NCBI GenBank assembly: GCA_036245805.1
Contig: BTRK01000003.1
Span: forward strand, 7,936,001 to 8,000,000
Source of the DNA: Pristionchus mayeri
Taxonomy: Eukaryota; Nematoda; Chromadorea; Rhabditida; Neodiplogasteridae
Length of the DNA: 64,000 nt
Direction: 5' to 3'
Numbering within the stretch: position 1 is the stretch's first letter; the number at the start of each line of letters is the position of its first letter. Shown here in pieces: positions 36,001 through 46,800 of the stretch. The translations under genes were made by a program, and so were the position numbers. The notes beneath the pieces were generated by a model that saw nothing but the letters and a program-made list of their open reading frames with translations, had not been told where the DNA came from and did not search any database.

Positions 36001-36380
36001 TTTCCTACTATACCATAAACCGTAAGAAAATCGTTCCCCGAGCAGCTATAACCCTAATTCTTTTTGGAACATGTGCGCATGCATTATATTTAATCAGCAG
36101 ATACACAAACAAGCACCTAAATTGAAAAAAGAATGAAGATATTCGCGAAAAACAGGTGTGGGTGATTCTGTCCGGCCGTAAACTACGGTAGGTTTGGGCT
36201 TTTTCCCACGCTTTTTTCGCTCCCGCGAGTTCTACATTTCCGATTGGGCTAAAAATCTCATCCTGTGTCCAGACGCCTACTTTCTCGATTTGAGAAATAT
36301 GAGAAAAATGCGAAAATCAGGTGTCCTTCTGTCCGTCCGTCCGTCCGTCCAAACTACGGTAGTTTTGGGCTTTTTTTGAA
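33012..36380. repeat. Tandem family of about seven 0.43-0.58 kb units
   Basis: The landmark GGCGTAGTTGCCCACTAGTT recurs near 33612, 34077, 34654, 35104, 35560 and 35983, and partial units lie at both ends. Each unit has GTCTGGCGCNTTCGTTTCG, CCAGAAATTTCCAGAAGAAA, runs of CCGTCCGT, then repeated ACCGTAACCC and GGGTCAGATTCATGATTTCA blocks. Units share about 80-90% by eye. The frames inside are short and not conserved as protein. Confidence 0.85.
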
Positions 36381-37020
36381 GGAATGTTCGATTGCATCAA
36401 AATGCTTATTTTTCGGTGTTTCTTAGTTTGAATAATTTCTAAAAATTAATATTTATTGATTTCATCATGAAATCATGCGGAAATAATTAATTAGCTTAAA
36501 TTTTGGGTTAGAAGGATTGCAAAATGGCGGCGGGGCGAAATCATTACCTTAATTTTTCCCGAGTGTATCAGAACACTGAGCTTGAGCTATTTTTTTAGTT
36601 TAAAATATTAGAAAACAAATTATAATTAATGAATTTCATAATTAAACCGCTAATTAGTTGCTAATTAGCTCAAATTATGCGTTTAAAGAATTGTGAAACG
36701 GCGAATTTTTGCAATTATTTTAAAATTTTAATTTTGCAGTGTTTCTTTGTTGAATAATTAATAACTAGATATATGATGATTTATGAAGCTCATATTGACC
36801 TATTTCGATGGGCGAGTGACTAAAGCAGTGGATTTGAAAACCGAAGGTTGGTGGTTCGAAACCCGTCATAGTTAAGCGTGTTTACCGTTCTTCGGAGAGG
36901 ACCAGGAAATGAAGTAGCGCTCTCCCAACCCTTAGCGTAGCGTAGTTCCCCGCTAGTTATATTTGATTATACTCAAAAACCCTTTGATTATATTTGATTA
37001 TATCTCAATAAACCAAAAAA
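36381..37020. other. AT-rich region with a tRNA-like fragment, otherwise nothing recognised
   Basis: AT-rich unique-looking sequence with no exon. The tRNA-like part at about 36808-36872 is listed separately. TTGATTATATTTGATTATA repeats lie near 36960-37005. Confidence 0.4.
36808..36872 (+). other. tRNA-Ser-like fragment or SINE remnant
   Basis: GGGCGAGTGACTAAAGC resembles a tRNA-Ser D arm and A box, TTTGAAAACC resembles an anticodon loop with TGA, and GGTGGTTCGAAACCC is a near-perfect B box. The acceptor stem does not pair well and the anticodon stem is weak, so a functional tRNA is unlikely. Confidence 0.4.
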
Positions 37021-37265
37021 AAACTATATTATTTCTCGGACATTCGAAATTATGATAGTTATCTTGATTTCCTCCTTACAACTACTATTCACACTAATCG
37101 TGGATCAAATATCATCTTCGTGAAAGTCGCTCGGCATCGACTGTTCAAAGACCGAGTGCAGAACGAGCAGATCTTCTCCCACCCAAACATCGAGATGCTG
37201 AACATTATTTTTCACGTACGGTACGTACGTACATTATTTTTTCACGCATTACATTAGTACGTACA
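37021..37265 (+). repeat. Module fragment followed by GTACGTACGT simple repeat
   Basis: GAGTGCAGAACGAGCAGATC near 37150 is the third exon-like block of the module. ACGTACGGTACGTACGTAC repeats follow at about 37215-37265. Confidence 0.6.
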
Positions 37266-37503
37266 TTAGGTACGCAAGACATTATTTTATTCATATTTTT
37301 CATATACAGTCGCGCCGGAAAGTGAATAGACAATGTTTATTTGTGATATAACTTTTATTGCAGCTGATTTTGCAATTTGGATCTTGTGGCACTGTATAGT
37401 TCATCCTGAAAATATGAAAACAAAATCTGTCAAATTGCCCTCAGGGTATGAAAAAATCACTTGACCATTTTTTGGACACTCATAACTTTTCGGAAAATGT
37501 ATA

Positions 37504-38767
37504 AGGTTGTTGCAAAAGTCTTGCGGTTTTTTGTGTCCGTACTTTGAATTATCATAATTATCTCGTCCCAAATCACGATGACTAATAAACATAGCATTGT
37601 TTAGAGGTATGCTTCTACTTTACATACAAATATTTCAATCAATCCGATATCGCGATCAACGCGATAAATTATGGTGCACACAATTGCAATTGATTCACAA
37701 AATTTTGCATTAAATGTATTTTACTGGATTTTTCCTGGCAAAATTCACGAAACATGTCCATACGGATGTCTGGGAAGTGTCAAGTATACCCTTTCAGAAA
37801 ATATGTTTCAACTATGTTTCGATTAATATTGGACCGAATTACATGCTATTGAAAATATGCTGTCGATTCTGGTTACATGAAACTTGTTCGTATGTTTTGC
37901 ATCGAAGACCGAGCATATAGGCTCCACTATGAGTGCGCTATATTCACCTACTAAAAGGCTTCATACATAGAAAAAAATATTGGCGCCTGCATCTTTCTCG
38001 TTTTAGAAAATATGAATTTCATATTTTTCAAAAATATGCGAAATCGGGGGTACGACATTTGCGCAACCGACATTTGCGCAACGGAGCGCCGTTCGCTTGG
38101 GAGTTGTATCAGTTTTATCAGTATGCGCCGCCATACCTTTGCATGTACAATTCTCGTTTATAGGCGATCTTGAGTTTCACTCGAAATCAACGACCCGGGG
38201 TTCATAGTTTGGGGATTTCCATGAACCCCGATACGTTGAAACTCAATATCGCCTGGTAACAAGATTTATATATGCAAAGGTATGGCAGCGCATACTGATA
38301 ACAATGAAACAACTCCCAAGTACATATGCCAACTCTCAAGCGAATGGCGCTTCGTTGCGCAAATGTCGGTTGCGCAAATGTCGTACCCCCGCGAAATCAA
38401 CATAAAAAAATGCAAAATGTAGTCATGTACAGTTCAATGCATTCCTCGAAAGGATGCAACTTCCAGCATCCATGAGAAAAAGTATGTATAGGGTAAAGGA
38501 GGGAGCTTTATATAACCACCAGGAATTGAGCATTCATGCTTCAGAGGAAACAGAATATTGAGAAATGTGTCGTTTTCGATGGATAAATTTTCGCAGTTTT
38601 AACTTTGTACTATTTTCGACTCCCCGATTGGGCAATGCTGATAGGGTGAGCATATGAAAGAGTATATAAGGCCTCATTAGTAATTAGTATTAGGAAGTTC
38701 ATCAGTCAAACTAAAAGGAAAATGGAAGGCAAAAAATACAAAAACCGCAAGACTTTTGCAACAACCT
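37504..38767. mobile_element. Non-autonomous element with mariner-like AGGTTGTTGC ends
   Basis: The ends AGGTTGTTGCAAAAGTCTTG and its complement are inverted over about 28 bp. TA precedes the left end; the right flank is AA, so the target copy there is altered. Without the inner 345-bp insertion it is about 0.92 kb. No transposase motif is found. Related ends occur at 51079-52340. Confidence 0.75.
38046..38390. mobile_element. Palindromic element with GGGGGTACGACATTTGCGCA ends and 8-bp TSD
   Basis: Inverted ends carrying doubled ACATTTGCGCAAC motifs, flanked by the direct repeat GCGAAATC at 38038-38045 and 38391-38398. An 8-bp duplication suggests hAT- or Merlin-type transposition. The core (GGGAGTTGT, GTATGCGC, TACCTTTGCAT) is shared with 11040-11328. 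It is the innermost layer of the nest. Confidence 0.85.
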
Positions 38768-39559
38768 AATATCTAAATATTTGGTTTTTGCTTTGTCATG
38801 TTTACAATGTATTAAATATATGATTCCCAACTTTGTAGAGCGATTGAATATCTTTCCTGCCCACGGCGTTAGTTTATCTGAGGTATACTAGGGTCGGGAA
38901 ACAAATTGTTTACGCCTGTACTATCTCACCCATATGGGTAAACAGGGTGTTTTCCGACGCAGCGGGCAGGAAAGAAATCCAATCGTTCTAAAAAGTTGGG
39001 AATCGTATCTTTAATTTAAAAAAAAACATTATAAACATGCCTAAGCAAATACCAGATTTTTAAATACATTTTCCGAAAAAAAAAGGTCATGCAAAAAAGT
39101 GATTTTTTCATGTCCTGAGGGCAATTTAGCAGATTTTGTTTTCATATTTCCAGGATGAACTTTACTTACGATGCCGATGATTGCGATAGTTTGAACATGC
39201 CTCTAGCTTGCCTAGGCTGAGTTATGAATTTGCGACCCTGTTTTTGCAACAAGTCTGCAGCAAAGGTGCGAACCCGCAGCAACTTCTTTTTTTTCTGGGT
39301 AGGCCTCGGGCATATCTCCAACTTCAGAAAGTTTGGCGAGTATGAAAAAATCGATGTAAGAATAATGGATGTTTGAAAAAGTGTTATTCGATTGCGTCAT
39401 CACTACGCAATCAGCGATGCTATTGATGACGCAATACACGGATCGTATTCCTCGATTGATTTGGTATATAGTGCCACAACATTCAAAATGCAAAATCAGC
39501 TACAATAAAAGTTATATCAACAATAAAAAATCGTCTACTCACTTTCCGGCGCGACTGTA

Positions 39560-39840
39560 TAATGATTAAAATGATTATGCAACCAAGGATAAAGGTCGTT
39601 ATTGAAACGAGTGAGCTCATACGGGTTATTCTTCGAATGTGAAACGCGGATGTCGCTCTTCTCATTCTTCGGCAGATGTAGTGAAGCGCGAGTATACTGT
39701 TTGCTGTTAGGATTCGCAATTAATCAATATTCCAAATATTAACAATAAATTTAATAAATCGATACTATTTCCTCTGCAGCAATCTGCTCAACTCCTCGTC
39801 CATCTCCATCCATCATTGTTCACTTCCGTCGAAAATTATG
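39560..39840 (+). repeat. Module fragment
   Basis: TGTGAAACGCGGATGTCGC near 39640, CTGCAGCAATCTGCTCAACT near 39774 and CACTTCCGTCGA near 39820 identify the end of one module and the start of the next. Confidence 0.6.
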
Positions 39841-41246
39841 GCCTGAAAAATTGCGAAAAAGTTGAAATCGTGAAATGTTTTGCCAAATGGATTTTGTGAC
39901 GTATTTGTATGTGTACAATTCGAATTTCGATATCCCAGGTCACCAAAATGTAAAGTGAAAATGATATAGTCAAAATACTTCACGTCGTTTCGAATGAATA
40001 ATTTCAAATGAACACGTCTAAATGACGTCAACGTTCATGGATTCTGATTTTCTTGTACCTTTACTGACATAACTTTTCATGCTCTTTCGAATGAGCTATT
40101 GCACGATATCGAAATCCAAAGTTTCCAAAAATTTGTCTCGAAGTGCGTCATCGTTGAGCGCGATTTTCGGTCCTTATAGCGTAAAAACCACTCCGTCAAA
40201 GAGTCCATTTTATTCAGCATTGAATACTTCACAATATATGTAAAATCCGAGATGTGCAACCTACAGCTTCATGTGCATTCATGCCATGATCTACCAAAAG
40301 TGATGAAAGAGTTCACTCTTCGAGCTCTATCTGACGTGAACGTTGATGGATTCTGGTTTCCCTTTGGGTTTCTAACATATCTTTTTATGCTCTTTCGAAT
40401 GCGCTACAGTACGCAATCGAAATCTGAAATTTGAAAAATCGATTTCGGTAGATCAAAAATCGACATTTCGGGTTACGCTTCAGGTCAAAAAGTTCTTTGG
40501 CCCGAGGGGTCATGTTCCCAAAGTATGAGCTCCGGGTGACCATTTTGATAGAGTTGTGCCATCCATACCCCCATTCACTGCAGTCTTAGGGAGAGCGGGT
40601 TTTAAACACATAATGAACTTGCCAAACATATCTACCTTATCTTCCGGAGTATCGTGGATGTGAACAACATTCAAAATCTTGAAGAGAGTTCTCTCCCTTT
40701 TTGAGACATATTTCAACCACAAAAGACGAATCGCGAAGAATCTACCACATCGCGCACGTCGAAAATACGCTTGATGAATCCCGCAATAATTGTTTGCGAG
40801 AAGTATTGTACTTTAAATGATGCTCTTGCAAACTGCGTCGTCGAATTTTAATATCGATCGTTTATTATGCTAAAGAGAACTTTTTGGTGAATATTGATTT
40901 TTTGTAAAATTGCAACGAGGGATCGATCTTTGCTATCGAATTCAAGGACATTTGGAACAGTGGAACGGCATCATATTACCCGGTTCTTAACTCGTAAAGA
41001 ACACTCATAAGAAAATAATTCCCATTGCTTTGCTCTCACAAAAAAAATCGGTACTGTAATTCCTGCGTTTCACAATGCAGACATATTCCATAGACGTTCG
41101 ATCTTTTCAGTCTCTTCATTCCTGTGAGAAAAATAAAAATGATTGAAATACTATTTTTTCGACTAATCATGCCTGTTGTACCTTCAGTAATACCTCTAGG
41201 TTGCGGTGACGGAAGGACGATTGGTACTGTGATCGGGCAGAGTTAT
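39841..41246. other. No recognised gene; contains a diverged direct repeat
   Basis: About 110 bp at 40022-40130 recur at 40332-40440 (shared CTCTTTCGAATG and ATCGAAATC parts). A 70-codon minus frame at 40510-40722 has a fairly protein-like composition, but no domain or splice context that I recognise. Confidence 0.35.
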
Positions 41247-41250
41247 TTAA

Positions 41251-42385
41251 CACGGATCTCCTGTAAAAATGTACGAAAATGAGAGCCTTATGCGACAGAA
41301 AAAAATTCATGATCCAATTTTTCGCAAAAACTGCTAATACTGACCATAATGAGGGCCCTGAAGAGGTCTATCCACTTCATTTCTCGAAATTTGCATTTTG
41401 AAGGACAGAAATGACCTACCGCTTCAAAGGACCATTTCTCAATCAGATTTTGACCTACAGCGAGCTAATGTTTTTCAGAAGACTCGTATTGAACTTCTCT
41501 ACAAACCCCTCACCGGGCACTTCTCACGAAAATATCATCTTTCACTTGTTTTATGTGAAAATGTGTTTTTGCGATCACTTTATGCTAATTATCTCGCTCA
41601 GTTTTGTGATACTCACGATTTTTATTCTTGATTCGGATTCCCCATATAAAATATGAGGTTGGAATTGTGTTAGTTTTCTTTATCTCGGGGACGCAGATAC
41701 CGCTACTCAGTAGGGAGAATCCGGACTCAAAGTCACCATTCTCCCTTGACTTCGTTCCGAACGCTATTTCTCAAAAACGGATAACTTTAAGGGCTAGGAC
41801 CTAGTCATTATTGTAGACCAGGTCGAAAGGAATCGAATGATACTCCTAGAATGCTCATTTACATAAATTACAACCGAGATACAGTCTAAACTGGAAAATG
41901 TTTGAAAATGAGGACAAGTCCGGGTTCTCCCTACTGAGTAGCGGTATCTGCGTCCCCGAGATAAAGAAAACTAACACAATTCCAACCTCATATTTTGTAT
42001 GGGGAATCCGAATCAAGAATAAAAATCGTGAGTATCGCAAAACTGAGCGAGAAAATAAGCATAAAGTGATCGCAAAAACACATTTTCTCATAAAACAAGT
42101 GAAAGATGATATTTTCGTGAGAAGTGCCCGTTGAGGCGTTTGTAGAGAAGTTCATTACGAGTCTTTTGAAAAGAAATTAGCTCGCTGTAGGTCAAAATCT
42201 GACTGAGAAACGGTCCTTTGAAGCGGTAGGTCATTTCTGTCCTTCAAAATGCAAATTTCGAGAAATGAAGTGGATAGACCTTCTCAGGGCCCTCATTATG
42301 GTCAGTCTTAGTAGTTTCTGCGAAAAGTGCGATCATGAATTTTTTTCTGTCGCATCGGTTCCTGCATTCTTACAGGAGATCCGTG
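41251..42385. mobile_element. TTAA-flanked palindromic element with CACGGATCTCCTGTAA ends
   Basis: The ends CACGGATCTCCTGTAA are inverted and flanked by TTAA at 41247-41250 and 42386-42389. Long arms include GGACAGAAATGACCTACCGC and TCCCTACTGAGTAGC parts, with a centre near 41818. It is 1135 bp and non-coding; the open frames are mirror images of each other. It shares its ends with the cluster at 26819-28890. Confidence 0.9.
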
Positions 42386-42389
42386 TTAA

Positions 42390-45300
42390 GCGTTTAAAAC
42401 ACAGGCTTCTACAGTTGAATATGTTTCAAATGATATATTTGATTTTCATGTTTTTGAATGGCGTTAAAGCTGAAAAAATGATTATGTTTCATCAAGGATA
42501 TTTGACAGGGAAATGATTAAGAGAGCGAACAAAGAAAGACCTCATTCAAATGAGTCTTTTCATCCATTCTGACAGGCTGTGCAATTTTCACTTCTGTCGA
42601 TCGATGGAAGAGTACGATAAGGACCAGAAGTGAGAGGATGGAGAGAAAAACCACAGTAATGATTGATTAATGTGTGATATTCCCAGACACTTTCAACTGA
42701 TTAGTTAAGTCTGAATTTGCATTATCATATCTTCTCTTTGCAGCGATCTGCTCAACTCCTTCATCATTTCCGATCCGATCATCTCCGCGCACTTCCGTCG
42801 ATCGATGGAAGAGAACTACGATAAGAACCAGAAATGAGTGAATGGACAGAAAATAGAAATACATGCCAAGTTACGTGTTATCTTATCAGATACGTTCATC
42901 AAGCACGAATTTGCATAGAAAACGCTAGTTTTATGGATTGGCAGATCACGGTGATGTGATGCCGCAACATTGTCTCATGAGCCTGAATATTCGAGCACAC
43001 GTTGATATTTTGCTGCCTCTTCGATAAAAAAACCCATTAATAGTATAAATATTCTTTCTATAGATTTTAGTTACCTTATTTTTCCACCATTTTTTTTACA
43101 ATAATCCTTAATCATTTACGGACAAAAAACAAATCTGTCAGATGAGCGATCTCTATCGGTTGATCATGGAGCAGTGGTGTTATATCCCTATTATTTGTCT
43201 GGCATAAACGCACGGTTTGTTTACTCTTGATGTTCTAGTGTTGCCGAAAGCTTTCAAAATGATGATCGGCACATGCTGAAATCGGGTTAACGACTGGAAA
43301 AAAATGTGATAAAATAGGTCAATCTTCACAGTTTTTTTAAACAATATTTGAATGCTAGATGAGTGTAGTGTAATACATGTGGCCGGAGAACATGAAGTTG
43401 ATAAAAGGTAGTACCCCAAGTTATAAATTTATTTTCAGAAATCCACATTTCAGAAAAAAGATTCAGAAAACATATTTGAGAAATAAAAATTTAGAAAGAA
43501 AAATCCTGTAAAAACAAGAAATCCAATTTCAGAAATTTCGTTTCGTAAGCTACCGTAATCGTGGAATATTCGCCACCTTCACTTTGACTATTTAGTGTTT
43601 AATTATCATTTCTAATATTTTTTTCTTGCTCGTATTAGGCTTTCCGTTATCGTATCCATCCATTAAAGATAATCATTTTTTTTTTAAACAATGCGAATTT
43701 TATGTTTTTTCTATTTCCCGGCTACAGTAATCAGCAATTTACGGCAAAAAATTAATAAATTTACAATTCGGGGTACTACCCACAAAATCGAATGTGAGCT
43801 TGTAATGCGTCCTCCTTTGATAATTTATTGTTGATTGTTTGTTTCACATGGAGTACTTGAACCCGCGGCTGCAATTGTTTTTTTGTACTTTTTGCAATTA
43901 AAATTTTTAAAAAACAATTTCTAAACATTTGTGTCTTGCAATGAACTTGATTGTTATTAATCTATCTCTAAAGTGATGAGTCGCTAATCTCATGCAAAAT
44001 GTGTCCTGAATCTTAATCTAAGGGCGAAATTTAATTGATAGTGTGAGTTTTTCGTTTTGGCCGAACCAGGTGATGTGATGCCGCACCCTTCTTCCATAAA
44101 GCCGAGAAGTCACGGTTGCGTTGATTCCTCCTTTATGGCCTTTGAACAATCCACCAATACAACTGGAGAGATACAAATATTCTTTCTCGTACATTCGATA
44201 TGGTTGTCTTGATTTTCCCGCTAATTCAAATACTATTCGCGCTAATCGTTAATCGTCGGGAATCGAACATCATTTTCCAGATAGTAGCTCGTCACCTGAT
44301 CACGGAGCTGGTGTACAACGAACAAACCTTCTGTCACTTCACCCTCACGATGCTCCAGAAGGTAGGTCACCTAGCATTTTGTCATGTTCATTATTCAATA
44401 ATGATAATTATTTTGATTGCAAAAAAAGTCATCGATAGAATTGTAGCCGCTGATCGCCTTCGGGTTATATCATGAATGTGAAACGCGTATATCGCTTCTG
44501 ATTTTGCGAAGGGTTCAGTGAAGCCGGATAATACTGATCGATGTTATGATACTTAATCTATATCCAAAATAATAACAATAATTTTGCTTAGATCTAAACT
44601 AGCACCTTTGCAGCAAGCTGTTTAAATATGCCTCCATCTTCGATCCGAACCGAATGTTCGCTAACACTTCCGTAGATCGATGGCTGTGAAGTGAGCGAAT
44701 GGAGAGAAAGGTAAACGGCATGTAAGGCCTAAATGTGATATTATCTGAAACGTTCTTCAAGTGCGAATTTGTATTCGAAAAGTGAGTTTTTGGAAAAAAA
44801 TAGTGTGATGCTACATCATCGTTTCATAATACAGAAAGTTCTCACTTGCTTTGATTTCTGTCTGGGTCGCCTACCAGAACAAACCAGCAATAAAGGCTAA
44901 ATAACAGCAATTATTCTTCTCGCTCATTCGAAACTATGGCAGTAGTATTTATTTTCCCAGCCACTTCAAATAATATTCACGCTAATCAAAAAAGCTTCTT
45001 GATGATCAAATATAATTTCCCATGTAGCTAATGTTATCGGATGATAATGGATCTCGTGCGGAACGAGCAAAACTTCAGCCACCCCTCCCCGCGATTCTGA
45101 AGAAGGCACGGTATTTATTCTGCGATTAATATTTGAACCGTGCCTCCAAAAATACTGAGACAGAATAACGTCTTCGGTTTATGGCTCAAATGTGAAACGC
45201 GCAAATTGCGGTTCGGATTTGTGGAGGAGTGGAAGTTGAGCGGATCGCGCACTTCTGTCGATCGATGGCCGATGAGGGACAGAAGTAAGATATTGGTGAC

Positions 45301-45750
45301 AAAAGTATGAAAAATATAAGGACTTCTTGTTTACTTACAAGTAACTTTCATCAAGCGCGAAAGGTGCATCGAAAATGCGAATTTTCCCGTTGTTGCAGAA
45401 CCAGGTGGTAAGATGCCGCACCATCGTTTCATTAGGACAATAGTTCGCTCTTTCTTTGATAACAGCACCGTGAACTTTGGAATAACCACAAATATACACT
45501 GGCAAGATGTAAATATTCTTTCTCGCTATTCCGGAAATATCATAATTGTCTTGATTTTCCCCATAACTTCGAACACTTTTTACACTAATCGATATTACTG
45601 GAGGATAAAAGATATTCTTCCATATTCTTCATCGGTTGATCAACGATCGAGTGCAGAACGTGCAGATCCTCTCCCACATCTCGTATGAGATGCTGAAGAA
45701 GGTAACCTGATGCTGAGATGCTGAACGTATGAGATGCCGTAACGCAGATT
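42390..45750 (+). repeat. Module array, segment III (paralogue of the palindrome contents)
   Basis: Stretch 42730-44560 is a diverged copy of 11440-12800, and 44640-45720 is a diverged copy of 19570-20650, joined directly in plus orientation. Well-kept exon-like blocks occur at 42735-42830, 44310-44370 (with GAAGGTAGGT at the border), 45400-45440 and 45640-45700. A MITE at 43407-43780 interrupts it. Stops in several copies argue against current coding. Confidence 0.65.
43407..43780. mobile_element. MITE with GGTAGTACCCC ends
   Basis: The left end GGTAGTACCCCAAGTTATAA and right end TTACAATTCGGGGTACTACC are imperfect inverted repeats extending into ATAAATTTATT-like sequence. The paralogous site at about 12100-12190 lacks the element and has other sequence. 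AT-rich, no ORF. Confidence 0.75.
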
Positions 45751-45756
45751 TCACAA

Positions 45757-46023
45757 GTGACCATTGTTCCGAAAAATTGTTATATTGAAATGAAGAAATA
45801 CCCAGTGCTAAATGAAAAGTTTACAATTGTTCCTGAGTACGATTCTGGTCTACCTAACATCATTCAATCGTTAAACTATCGTACCCATGAACATGATATC
45901 AAGAAGAACAGCCAGGCGCCGATCCAAGACACAAAACGATCACAGGCTACGTCCACGAGTCACACTTCAGAAACTGTCATACATACTGTAGCCACGACGA
46001 ACTGCAACAAAATGGATAATTGA
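45757..46023 (+). CDS. Possible exon or short hypothetical ORF, 88 aa
   Basis: Open frame with a hydrophilic, S/T-rich C-terminal part (QATSTSHTSETV) and no recognised domain or signal peptide. It lies between the module array and the 3' end of the flippase remnant, on the opposite strand to the latter. There is no convincing splice or promoter evidence; it may be chance. Confidence 0.2.
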   Translation: MTIVPKNCYIEMKKYPVLNEKFTIVPEYDSGLPNIIQSLNYRTHEHDIKKNSQAPIQDTKRSQATSTSHTSETVIHTVATTNCNKMDN

Positions 46024-46609
46024 TCAATACACCGTAGGTCATTATTGTTAAGCTATACTAATTACTTTCATTTATTCAATAGCACCCCGTGCACTATCAC
46101 CGCCTCAAAGATGGCCATAAGAAGTGACCATTACAAATACCCTAACCGCCGGTTCGAGCTCGTCTTGCTTCAATTGATACCCAACTTAAAAAAGTGGTTC
46201 TCGATAGCTGCTCCTTCCTACCGTACCACACTAACCGAATAGCAGCAGTTGCCAAGCATGATCCATCCTCCTTCCGTGCGCCCAGACCACACTCCTCCAG
46301 GATGGCGTAAGTGAGGAAGAAAAGCATGAGAGAATGGAGAATTGCCATCCCGATCCACATGCAGAATTGCTGAAAAAACTAGAGTACGGTAGGTGGAGCA
46401 CTATAGCCGAGAAAAAAGTTCGGTAGGTCAATAAATATGGATTGTTAGAGATTGGATAATACTTTCCTTGCAGTAAGCGCGCACGATTCATCAAAAAAGG
46501 TAATCGGGCGAGTACTATGTGGCATCATCGAACCACTAAAGCTGAGGGTCCAAAAATTAAAAAAAAACTGGACCATTGCACCGGATAATCGACCAGATTC
46601 AGAAATTTG

Positions 46610-46800
46610 CTAATCGATATTTGATTTATTTTCGATGTAATTGGGGTTGATATACTCGAGACTACTCGCATAATCGATGCGCGCGCTAACTAGACCACAG
46701 GTTTTAGTTAGATTCGCCCCGGTAATCGCTTGTTTCACTGTTGTCGCTAAGCCTCCGGCTTTCACAAGAATATAATTTTTGATGGTAGCAATGCTCAATA
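46610..46800. other. Intergenic or intronic stretch, nothing recognised
   Basis: Lies between the two last flippase exons. A 62-codon minus frame exists without domain or splice context. Confidence 0.35.

Larger units (their letters stand above)
37307..39557. mobile_element. TA-flanked palindromic element (CAGTCGCGCCGGAAAGTGA ends), host of a nest
   Basis: The ends CAGTCGCGCCGGAAAGTGA are perfectly inverted and flanked by TA (37305-37306 and 39558-39559). Arms continue inward on both sides (GCCCTCAGG, AAAATCACTT, CATTTTCCG; then AAAGTTGGGAATC). The mariner-type insert at 37504-38767 splits the left arm. Without it the element is about 1.0 kb and non-coding. CAGT ends and a TA target suggest the Tc1 group. 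Confidence 0.85.

Noticed and set aside
36808..36872. Functional tRNA-Ser gene
   Set aside because: The B box is good, but the acceptor and anticodon stems do not pair properly, and no terminator-like T run follows closely.
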